Shown: positions 15,253 to 20,558 of the stretch, one piece after another
How positions within the stretch are numbered: position 1 is the stretch's first letter
Layout of the letters: each line of letters starts with the position of its first letter
Source of the DNA: a virus
IMG/VR virus record: IMGVR_UViG_3300011116_000334
Span: 1-20,558 of that record
Strand: one strand, 5' to 3'
DNA: 20,558 nt
Program-made: the position numbers and the translations under genes
Notes under the pieces: model-generated
What the model was told of the DNA's origin: nothing
Seen by the model: only the letters and a program-made list of their open reading frames with translations
Database searches by the model: none

Positions 15253-16079
15253 TGAACCTAGACACCATTCCGTTCATTCAATCTAGGTATTGGTCTGCTG
15301 CGTCTGTCACTCCGAAACTGATTGTGATTCACAGCATGGAATGTCCTTTGGAACCGGGACGCGCTGCGCAGGTTGCAAGGTGGTTTGCTGGTCCAACGTC
15401 GCCGCGTGCGTCAGCGCATTACATGGTTGACCCTCAGTCTGTGTGGTGTGGTGTTCGTCCACCAAATGTTGGATGGCACGTTGGGCGTGCGAATTGGTAT
15501 CAGGGTGCAGCATCGATTGGTGTTGAACAATCAGGGTACGCATACAAAACTGATTGGTTGGCTGATGGTTGGCCACAACAACAGTTGAACAATCTTGTGG
15601 ATCTGGTTGGTTCGCTGTGTGACCGGTATGGGATTCCGCGTGTATGGGTGGACGTTGTAGGTTTGCGTGCAGGTCAGTCTGGTATCAGCACCCATGGTCT
15701 ATGCACACAAGCTGGTATTGGAACAGATCACACAGATCCGGGACCGAACTGGCCAGTTGAAGAATTCATGCGCCGGTTGAACGGCTCGAGCTCGAGAAAG
15801 AAGAAACATCTGATGCACATGGTGACAAAGCAAGATGGTGGAATTGTTCAGTTTGGTTTCTTTGCCGGCCAACTGATGCACAGGTGGCAGGAACGGCCCA
15901 ACGGGAACTGGGGATATTGGATTCCTTTGAATGACGGTCAACCTTTTGGTGCTGACGGTGTGACCGCAGCACAAAACAAAGATGGACGGTTTGAAGTGTG
16001 TGTGTGGAACAGCGAAACCAACCAGGTTGCGTACCGCACACAGAACACCAATGGGACATGGCGTCCTTGGGTTGTGTGA
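15252..16079 (+). CDS. Endolysin: N-acetylmuramoyl-L-alanine amidase (Amidase_2) with lectin-like C-terminal domain
   Basis: The enzyme would cut the amide bond between muramic acid and the peptide stem of host peptidoglycan at lysis. The amidase domain (about 1-178) shows LIVIHSME with likely zinc ligand His27, SAHYMVD (54-60), GWHVGRANWYQGAASIGVEQ (74-93), and THGLC with His148 followed by HTDPGPNWP (160-168), where His160/Asp162 complete the site. A basic linker (SSSRKKKHL, 179-187) leads to a ~88-residue domain with the repeats GQLMHRWQERPNGNWGYWIPL and NQVAYRTQNTNGTWRPWV and a central KDGRFEVCVWN, resembling blades of PLL/tectonin-like beta-propeller lectins; it probably binds the wall. 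No signal peptide is seen, so export should need a holin. Confidence 0.87.
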   Translation: MNLDTIPFIQSRYWSAASVTPKLIVIHSMECPLEPGRAAQVARWFAGPTSPRASAHYMVDPQSVWCGVRPPNVGWHVGRANWYQGAASIGVEQSGYAYKTDWLADGWPQQQLNNLVDLVGSLCDRYGIPRVWVDVVGLRAGQSGISTHGLCTQAGIGTDHTDPGPNWPVEEFMRRLNGSSSRKKKHLMHMVTKQDGGIVQFGFFAGQLMHRWQERPNGNWGYWIPLNDGQPFGADGVTAAQNKDGRFEVCVWNSETNQVAYRTQNTNGTWRPWVV

Positions 16080-16085
16080 TGTGCG

Positions 16086-16376
16086 ATGTTCGCACAGGTG
16101 TCCACACAGATTGTTGACAGCACCGGTTTTGGTGTTGCTGAATGGGTTGGTTTGATCACAGTTGGATGTTTGTTTGTTGGAACTGTGGTTGGTGCGATTG
16201 TTCAGCTGGTGAAGTTACGTAGGGAGAACACAGAACAACACGCTGAAGGTCGCGCAATCGTCACAGATGTGCGTGACCGGCTGTTGGATTTGCACACATC
16301 TGTTGGACGGGTCGATCAGAAAGTGGAGAAGCTGGATGAACGATTGGACCAACACGAACGATTCCACCACCGCTAA
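16086..16376 (+). CDS. Small membrane protein with cytoplasmic coiled coil (holin-like candidate)
   Basis: The 96-aa product has one hydrophobic segment (about 19-43, ending in GAIVQLVKLRR) followed by a charged helix to the end (VRDRLLDLHTSVGRVDQKVEKLDERLDQHERF) with heptad spacing of a coiled coil. This architecture resembles haemolysin XhlA-like and other accessory lysis membrane proteins. It directly follows the endolysin, which favours a lysis role, but a second and clearer holin lies at 17683. The start ATG is 7 bases after the endolysin stop, with no good ribosome binding site, so translation may depend on coupling. Its 3' end overlaps the next gene by 41 bases. Confidence 0.65.
   Translation: MFAQVSTQIVDSTGFGVAEWVGLITVGCLFVGTVVGAIVQLVKLRRENTEQHAEGRAIVTDVRDRLLDLHTSVGRVDQKVEKLDERLDQHERFHHR
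16325..16331 (+). promoter_or_regulatory. Ribosome binding site inside the preceding gene, sets the phosphoesterase start
   Basis: GGAGAAG at 16325-16331 ends 4 bases before the ATG at 16336. It selects this start over an earlier in-frame ATG at 16267 and explains the 41-base overlap with the membrane protein gene. Confidence 0.6.
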
Positions 16377-17187
16377 CGTTGAACCTCGCACACATCTGAT
16401 CATCCCGGACACCCAATCAAAACCTGATGTTCCAATTGATCATCTGTATTGGATTGGCGCCTACATGACTGCGTTGAAACCAGATGTTGTTGTGCATCTT
16501 GGGGACCATTTTGATCTTCCGTCCTTGTCCAGTTGGGACAAAGGAACCGCAGCGTTTGAGGGTCGCAGATATATCGAGGACATCGAAGCGGGAAACGTTG
16601 CGTTTGCTGCGTTGTGTAGCTCGATGGAACAACACAACCAGCATCAGCGTGCAAACCACAAGCCAATCTGGAAACCGGAACTGCACATCACGTTGGGCAA
16701 CCACGAACACAGGGTGACCCGTGTTGCAAATGAGGACCCAAAGCTGCTTGGTTTGGTGACTATGAATGACATGGATTTTCGTGGTTGGAACGTCCACCAG
16801 TTTTTGGAACCTGTGTGTGTGGACGGGATTTGGTATTGCCACTATTGGGCGAATCCTATGAATGGGCGTCCTTATGGTGGCAACGCTGTGTCACGTTTGA
16901 AAACGATTGGTCACACTTTTGTGCAAGGACATCAGCAAACGTTGGACTATGCAATCAGGTTCCTTCCGGGATCAGGTCAACAACAGTTTGGTTTGATCTG
17001 CGGTGCAGCATATTTGCATGATGAGGACTACAAAGGTCCGCAAGGAAACCACCATTGGCGTGGAATAATCGTGTTGCACCAGGTTGAAGGTGACGGTTCA
17101 GCAGACGCCATGTTTGTTTCGTTGGACTATCTGTGCAGACGATTCGAAGGTGTGCGCCTATCCAAATTCATGCAGAAAGTGTTTTGA
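16336..17187 (+). CDS. Calcineurin-like metallophosphoesterase
   Basis: The 283-aa product carries the ordered motifs of the calcineurin-like fold: PDTQ (24-27, metal-binding Asp25), GDHFD (56-60), GNHEH (121-125), a strand ending in CHY (His159), and GHQQ (188-191) in place of the usual GHxH. The substrate may be a phosphodiester or phosphomonoester, and the enzyme probably binds two divalent metals, although the altered last motif might change the site. Its location between lysis genes is unusual; a role in nucleotide recycling, DNA processing or counter-defence against cyclic nucleotides is speculative. The start at 16336 is supported by an internal ribosome binding site. Confidence 0.82.
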   Translation: MNDWTNTNDSTTANVEPRTHLIIPDTQSKPDVPIDHLYWIGAYMTALKPDVVVHLGDHFDLPSLSSWDKGTAAFEGRRYIEDIEAGNVAFAALCSSMEQHNQHQRANHKPIWKPELHITLGNHEHRVTRVANEDPKLLGLVTMNDMDFRGWNVHQFLEPVCVDGIWYCHYWANPMNGRPYGGNAVSRLKTIGHTFVQGHQQTLDYAIRFLPGSGQQQFGLICGAAYLHDEDYKGPQGNHHWRGIIVLHQVEGDGSADAMFVSLDYLCRRFEGVRLSKFMQKVF

Positions 17188-17189
17188 TT

Positions 17190-17558
17190 GTGGCTAAGAA
17201 GATGCGTGACACGAAACCACAATGGGATTCACCTGCATCTGATGCGTTCATGCTTGTTCATGGCCAAGGGTCAGACACACGCGGTGGATTGTACGGACCA
17301 CCATGGGAGGACTACGCGCTGACCACAGACCTTTACGCGAGAATGACCGGGATAGAACTGAGTCCCGTTGAAGGAATTTTGTTCATGGTCGCAGTAAAGT
17401 TGTCCAGGTTGTCCTACGGATTGGGACAAGAATTTCCGGTGGAACTGTTGCGTGACCATCTTGTGGACGCAATCGGATATTTGGACTGTGCGTATGGTGC
17501 GATGCTGCATCAGCCTGCACAGATCGAGGACGAAGAAGAAGCAGAAGAAGAAGAATGA
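17190..17558 (+). CDS. DUF6378-like phage protein of unknown function
   Basis: The 122-aa product matches the pattern of small phage proteins of the DUF6378 type: SPASDAFMLVHG (14-25), a Tyr-Gly-Pro-Pro with WEDYALTTDLYARMTG (35-54), FMVAVKLSRLSYG (65-77) and LLRDHLVDAIGYLDCAYG (86-103). The all-helical pattern and VKLSRL/DHLVDAIGY pair recall helical nucleotide-handling proteins, but no function is established. The C-terminus is extremely acidic (EDEEEAEEEE). The GTG at 17190 begins 2 bases after the previous stop; ATG at 17202 is an alternative, while an earlier ATG at 17133 lies inside the phosphoesterase gene. The stop overlaps the next ATG by 4 bases. Confidence 0.65.
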   Translation: MAKKMRDTKPQWDSPASDAFMLVHGQGSDTRGGLYGPPWEDYALTTDLYARMTGIELSPVEGILFMVAVKLSRLSYGLGQEFPVELLRDHLVDAIGYLDCAYGAMLHQPAQIEDEEEAEEEE

Positions 17559-17683
17559 CTGTCATTGAAATTGAACCTGATGTGATCACGGTCCCGGACG
17601 TTGAAGAACCAGCACCTTATGACCCTGACACAGATGAATTTCCTGACATCCAAACAAACCCTGACCCGGATTGGAACGTGTGA
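17555..17683 (+). CDS. Acidic 42-aa peptide
   Basis: The short frame starts in an ATGA overlap with the preceding stop and ends in a TGATG overlap with the holin start, so it is translationally coupled on both sides. The peptide is very acidic, rich in Asp, Glu and Pro (EPDVITVPDVEEPAPYDPDTDE, in two halves), and probably disordered. It has no recognised family. Highly acidic small proteins can mimic DNA or bind basic partners, but this is speculation. Leaving it out would create an unexplained 124-base gap in an otherwise packed operon. Confidence 0.55.
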   Translation: MTVIEIEPDVITVPDVEEPAPYDPDTDEFPDIQTNPDPDWNV

Positions 17684-17949
17684 TGTTCACCAAACAGTTT
17701 TTGAAGGACCTGTTGGAACGTGCAACGAAAACAGCTGCACAAACTTTGGTGTTAGCGATTGGTGCAGCACAAGGTTTTGATTTGTTCACCGCTGATTGGC
17801 GCACCTTGGCTGGTGCTGCTGCTGGTGGATTCGTCCTGTCTGTTCTGAGCTCAATTGCGTCCGCAACTTTCGGTGACCGCAGTAGCGCTTCTGTTGTTGG
17901 GACCGAATGGGTTTCGGTCACTACAAATGGACCGGTGAACCATGGCTGA
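17683..17949 (+). CDS. Holin, r1t-like
   Basis: The 88-aa product begins with FTKQFLKDLLERATKTAAQT, closely matching the start of r1t-type holins common in actinophages, then a hydrophobic segment (about 19-33), a short loop (GFDLFTADWR), and a second hydrophobic segment (about 41-62). It would oligomerise in the cytoplasmic membrane and release the endolysin at 15252. The start at 17683 shares one base with the preceding TGA; an in-frame ATG four codons earlier is inside the acidic peptide gene. The last 8 bases overlap the next gene. Confidence 0.85.
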   Translation: MFTKQFLKDLLERATKTAAQTLVLAIGAAQGFDLFTADWRTLAGAAAGGFVLSVLSSIASATFGDRSSASVVGTEWVSVTTNGPVNHG

Positions 17950-18277
17950 TGTCCCACAGTTCCCGTTGACCGTTCGTATTGGAGACACAGAAACCATTAC
18001 TGTCACTTGCCAATCGGATGGTGTGCCAATCAACATCACCGGTCGAACCTATGCAGCGCAGATCCGTAGCGCAGCTGCATCGACTGCGGTCATTGCAACG
18101 TTCAACTGTGCTGTTGCGAACGGTACTGCTGGTGTGTTCACCTGCACACTTGGAACTGCTGTCACGTCAGCTTTGACCGCAGGACAAGCGGTGTTTGACA
18201 TCCAAGAAACAAACGGTTCCACGGTCACCACGTTGCTTGCTGGTCCGGTGTTCATTGTGCAGGATGTGACCAGATGA
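17942..18277 (+). CDS. Baseplate/fibre-associated beta-sandwich protein (BppU N-terminal-like)
   Basis: The 111-aa protein shows the pattern of BppU-type N-terminal domains and similar small baseplate proteins: TVRIGDTETITVTC (10-23), DGVPINITGRTYAAQIR (26-42), a GVFTCTLGTAVTSALTAG region, and FDIQETNGSTVTTLLAGPVFIVQDVTR at the end. In such phages this fold links fibres to the tail tip. It starts inside the holin 3' end and is coupled to the next fibre gene by an ATGA overlap. Identification is by fold pattern only. Confidence 0.65.
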   Translation: MADVPQFPLTVRIGDTETITVTCQSDGVPINITGRTYAAQIRSAAASTAVIATFNCAVANGTAGVFTCTLGTAVTSALTAGQAVFDIQETNGSTVTTLLAGPVFIVQDVTR

Positions 18278-19335
18278 GCAGCAACGTTGTTCTCAATTTC
18301 AGTCGCAACCAGGTCACCCTAGATTTCGTTCCTGATCGTGTTGTTGTTGCTGGTGTTTCCGGTCCTACAGGTCCAGCAAATACTTTGACAATTGGGACGG
18401 TCACAACTGTTGCTGCTGGTGGCTCAGCTACCGCATCGATTGGTGGAACCGCACCAAACCAAACGTTGTCTTTGGGTGTTCCAACTGGTGCGACAGGTCA
18501 AACCGGTATCAGCGTGAGTCCTACAGCACCAGCAAACACAGCGATTCTGTGGGCTGACACATCAGATGAAACCGCGTACACACCAGTTCCAGCTGGTGGA
18601 ACAACCGGTCAATCGTTGGTGAAAACATCATCTGCGAACTATGCGGTTGCATGGTCCAATCCAACTGTGCAACCGTCACAGGTCGCTGGTACTGCGGTGA
18701 TCACAACTGACAGCCGACTGTCTGACGCACGCACCCCAACCACCCATGTGGCTACGCATCGAACCGGTGGAACAGATGCCATGACCGGCTATGACATCGG
18801 CGCGCTGCCAGTCTCATGGGTTACAGGTCAGTATCGGCGTGCTGTGTGGGGACAAGGAACTGTTGGTGCAGGAGTATTGACACTCAACAGACCTTACGCA
18901 ACTGCTATCTATGTTCCACGCGGCGCCGGAATTGACCGTGTTGGTGTCGATGTGACCACGGTTGGTAGCGCAGGGTCCGTCATGCGCTTTGGTTTGTATA
19001 CGAACGCAACTGATCGACCAGGAACGTTGATCAATGATGCTGGAACAGTTGACACCGCAACCTCAACTGGCATCAACCAGCTAACAGTTGCATGGTCCAA
19101 TCTGAATGACGGCATCTACTGGATCGTGACCGTCCCGCAGGGTGCCATTCCGACCGTGCGCTTCACATCCACCAACACACCGCTAGTTGGGTGGGGTCCA
19201 TTCAACGTTGGTGCGAACAACGCACCTGACCGTTGGCAAGTTTTCCAAACAGCGTCTGTGTCTGGTGCGCTCACATCAACGTTCACAACGAACACGTCCA
19301 TTGACGGTCCAATCATCATTGTCAGGTGCGCATGA
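18274..19335 (+). CDS. Tail fibre protein with collagen-like segment
   Basis: The 353-aa protein starts with a short beta region (VVLNFSRNQVTLDFVPDRV), then a collagen-like and fibre-repeat module (about 28-79) with GPTGP, ANTLTIGTVTT, GTAPNQTLSLGVPTGATG. Next come WADTSDE and PVPAGGTTGQSLVKTSSANY, and the fibre motif SRLSDARTPTTHVATH (147-162). The C-terminal ~170 residues form a beta-rich domain (GAGVLTLNRPYATAIYVPRG, then RFGLYTNATDRPG) of the sort that binds receptors. The module at 28-79 recurs in the fibre gene at 19568. Gene ends overlap neighbours as ATGA on both sides. Confidence 0.8.
   Translation: MSSNVVLNFSRNQVTLDFVPDRVVVAGVSGPTGPANTLTIGTVTTVAAGGSATASIGGTAPNQTLSLGVPTGATGQTGISVSPTAPANTAILWADTSDETAYTPVPAGGTTGQSLVKTSSANYAVAWSNPTVQPSQVAGTAVITTDSRLSDARTPTTHVATHRTGGTDAMTGYDIGALPVSWVTGQYRRAVWGQGTVGAGVLTLNRPYATAIYVPRGAGIDRVGVDVTTVGSAGSVMRFGLYTNATDRPGTLINDAGTVDTATSTGINQLTVAWSNLNDGIYWIVTVPQGAIPTVRFTSTNTPLVGWGPFNVGANNAPDRWQVFQTASVSGALTSTFTTNTSIDGPIIIVRCA
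18355..18507 (+). repeat. Fibre module, copy 1
   Basis: Encodes GPTGP-ANTLTIGTVTT, GGSATASIGGTAPNQTL and a Gly-Ala-Thr-Gly end. It is homologous to the module at 19742-19885 in the second fibre gene, with short stretches of identical DNA such as GCACCAAACCAAAC. Probably an old duplication or exchange between fibre genes. Confidence 0.75.
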
Positions 19336-19571
19336 GAATAACAACCTACGGTTTGGGTGGTTTCGACCCAACAAAACCGGACAACAACATTGTTGAAGTG
19401 ATCGAAGTTCCGGACGAACCAGCAGCACCTTTGGACCCTGTTGGTTCTTTGGCTGCGCTACTGGCCGTGACCGGCGCGGTGTCAGTCGAGGACGCTGCGA
19501 ACGCTGTCAGATTGACTGTTGAACAGCTGCAAAATGAAGCCATTGCGTGGGGAATGGGGGACAAACCATGA
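19332..19571 (+). CDS. Small fibre-cluster protein of unknown function, 79 aa
   Basis: This protein between two fibre genes begins MRITTYGLGGFDP, continues with an acidic/Pro segment (EVPDEPAAPLDPVG) and ends in a helical part (LAALLAVTGAVSVEDAANAVRL, then TVEQLQNEAIAWGMG). The C-terminal helices resemble a small helix-turn-helix-like fold (SVEDAANAVRLTVEQLQ), but a DNA-binding role cannot be claimed; small proteins of this layout are frequent beside actinophage fibre genes. It is coupled on both sides by ATGA overlaps. A GTG two codons earlier is a less likely start. Confidence 0.65.
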   Translation: MRITTYGLGGFDPTKPDNNIVEVIEVPDEPAAPLDPVGSLAALLAVTGAVSVEDAANAVRLTVEQLQNEAIAWGMGDKP

Positions 19572-20209
19572 CTGTCCTAAAGCAATTCAAAGACGGGACT
19601 TGGCAGACTGTGGTGGTTGGTGCAGCTGCGACTGTCACCGCTGGAACCACCGTGACAGGTGCTGCTGGTTCAACCGCTTTGGTCACCAATTCCGGGAACA
19701 GTTCTGATGCGGTTTTCAATTTCACAATTCCACGCGGCGACACAGGTGCGACCGGTCCCGCAAACACTCTTGCTGTTGGGACTGTGACTACCGGTCCAGC
19801 TGGTGGTTCTGCTTCAGCATCGATCACCGGGACTGCACCAAACCAAACATTGAATCTGACGATTCCAAAAGGTGACGCTGGTGATTGGGCGTCAGCGCAA
19901 ACCATCAACGCGCAGACCGGAACCAGTTACACCCTGCAATCTAGTGACGTTGGAAAACTGGTGACGTTCTCGAGCTCTGGAACTGCTGGTGTTGTCACGT
20001 TGACTGTGAACACCGGGTTGGGTTTGACGAACGGTCAACGAATCGACCTTGCGCAACTTGGCACAGGACAGGTTCAGATCAGCGGAAGCGCAACAGTCAA
20101 TTCTTCAACCACGCTGAAGTTGCGCACACGGTATTCGTCAGCGACTCTGATTGTGATTGATTCGACCACCAACACCTATCTGTTGGTCGGGGATCTGGCG
20201 TCCGTCTGA
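19568..20209 (+). CDS. Tail fibre protein with collagen-like module and beta-rich C-terminal domain
   Basis: The 213-aa protein opens with VLKQFKDGTWQTVVVGAAATV, continues with a fibre repeat (TALVTNSGNSSDAVFNFTIPRGDTGATGPANTL), a second unit (GTVTTGPAGGSASASITGTAP, NQTLNLTIPKGDAGD, about 71-106), and a C-terminal domain (108-213) with GTSYTLQSSDVGKLVTFSSSG and NGQRIDLAQLGTGQVQI, a common phage fibre end domain. A GGGGG site at 19556-19560 lies 7 bases before the ATG at 19568; an in-frame ATG at 19547 is less likely. The stop shares one base with the next gene. Likely a trimeric receptor-binding fibre. Confidence 0.8.
   Translation: MTVLKQFKDGTWQTVVVGAAATVTAGTTVTGAAGSTALVTNSGNSSDAVFNFTIPRGDTGATGPANTLAVGTVTTGPAGGSASASITGTAPNQTLNLTIPKGDAGDWASAQTINAQTGTSYTLQSSDVGKLVTFSSSGTAGVVTLTVNTGLGLTNGQRIDLAQLGTGQVQISGSATVNSSTTLKLRTRYSSATLIVIDSTTNTYLLVGDLASV
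19742..19885 (+). repeat. Fibre module, copy 2
   Basis: Second copy of the collagen-like/ANTL-GTVTT-GTAPNQTL module, encoding about residues 60-105 of the fibre protein. Compared with 18355-18507, the protein pattern is well kept but the DNA has drifted at third positions, which suggests an old duplication kept by selection. Confidence 0.75.
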
Positions 20210-20558
20210 TGCCATCAACGTTCGGGATTGTTGCGTCCCATTCCACCTACATCCATCCAAAGATTACGCTTGCGACCGGTGCAGGTGCGCCGACTGGCAC
20301 ATCAACACCAGGAGATGGATTCCAATACGCATGGTGGTCAACAGCTGTGACTGCTGTTGGTTTCACAGTTGACATACCAGGTGAAGTTGGTGTGTTTCGT
20401 GTTGGTGCAGGTGGTGGTGGTGGTGGTTCGCAAACCAACTTTCCCGGTGGTGGCGGTGGTGGTGGCGAAGTTCTCACATCTGTCCTTCTGCTCGAAGCTC
20501 TCGCACACACAGTTGAAATAGGTGCTGCGACAGCTAACACCGCGTCCACACCGGGACT
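20209..20558 (+). CDS. Glycine-rich tail fibre or adhesin, partial (3' end outside window)
   Basis: The frame opens at an ATG sharing one base with the previous TGA and stays open for 116 codons to the window end. The visible part starts MPSTFGIVASHSTYIHPKITL, has a YAWWSTAVTAVGFTVDIPGEVGVFRVG strand-rich segment (in two parts), then two glycine runs (six Gly at about 68-73 and seven at about 80-86) flanking SQTNFP, followed by EVLTSVLLLEALAHTVEIG. Glycine-rich segments of this sort occur in phage fibre tips and adhesins where they can form polyglycine helices. Function is inferred from content and neighbours. Confidence 0.7.
   Translation, partial: MPSTFGIVASHSTYIHPKITLATGAGAPTGTSTPGDGFQYAWWSTAVTAVGFTVDIPGEVGVFRVGAGGGGGGSQTNFPGGGGGGGEVLTSVLLLEALAHTVEIGAATANTASTPG
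20410..20466 (+). repeat. GGT/GGC codon repeats in the partial fibre gene
   Basis: Six GGT codons at 20410-20427 and seven GGT/GGC codons at 20446-20466 make a triplet repeat able to change length by slippage without breaking the frame. The complement is a long proline-rich open frame on the minus strand, a shadow of this repeat. Confidence 0.8.

Noticed and set aside
17133-17189. ATG 17133 as the start of the DUF6378-like gene
   Set aside because: It lies within the phosphoesterase reading frame and adds residues not part of the family pattern; GTG 17190 just after the previous stop fits better.
20247-20549. Proline-rich open frame on the minus strand
   Set aside because: Its proline runs are the complement of the GGT repeats in the plus-strand fibre gene; it is a shadow frame.
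1-20558. tRNA genes, CRISPR arrays, insertion sequences, integrase or attachment site
   Set aside because: None was seen on either strand; nearly every base is in a plus-strand structural or lysis gene. Small RNA genes could be missed by eye.

Overview
This window is one strand of a tailed-phage (siphovirus) structural and lysis region. Every gene runs left to right, most neighbours overlap by 1 to 8 bases (ATGA or TGATG junctions), and only two gaps exceed 100 bases. The family signatures point to an actinobacterial host: a TerS/TerL pair of the mycobacteriophage kind, an HK97-type protease fused to long accessory domains, an r1t-type holin, a DUF6378-like protein, and repeats matching the TTGTCCACA form of the DnaA box. 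Base composition is moderate rather than GC-rich and leucine is mostly written TTG, so a moderate-GC actinobacterium, perhaps aquatic, is more likely than Streptomyces or Mycobacterium. No integrase, repressor, DNA replication gene, tRNA gene or CRISPR array was seen.

Layout. Positions 1-175 hold a dense array of TGTGGACAA/TGTGGAAAA repeats, including a 17-bp perfect inverted repeat, running into the start codon of the first gene. Then come packaging and head genes: small terminase (175), large terminase (365), a 47-aa membrane peptide (1848), portal (1988), a multidomain prohead protease (3154) and the major capsid protein (4754). A GT4-type glycosyltransferase (6072) and a SAM-methyltransferase-like protein (7349) follow the capsid gene directly and may decorate the virion or host surface. 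Next are a head-tail adaptor (7890), a tail-terminator candidate (8489), a 60-aa protein (8906), the tail tube protein (9090), tail assembly chaperones joined by a likely -1 frameshift (9497-9915), an HK97 gp10-like protein (9920) and the tape measure (10511).

The right part encodes the tail tip, lysis and fibres: a minor tail protein with an inserted LamG-like lectin domain (12664), a second tail-tip protein (14614), an amidase endolysin with a lectin-like tail (15252), a small membrane/coiled-coil protein (16086), a metallophosphoesterase (16336), a DUF6378-like protein (17190), a 42-aa acidic peptide (17555), a holin (17683), and a run of baseplate/fibre genes (17942 to the window end). 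Two of the fibre genes share a duplicated collagen-like module, and the last, glycine-rich one is cut by the window edge.

Most unusual: the repeat array before terS; the C CCT TTA slip site with a downstream 11-bp hairpin; a dispersed 9-mer GAGCTCGAG at six places in three reading registers; the absence of TTG leucine codons in the capsid gene alone; a shared leader element before the capsid and glycosyltransferase genes; and the glycosyltransferase/methyltransferase pair inside the head operon.
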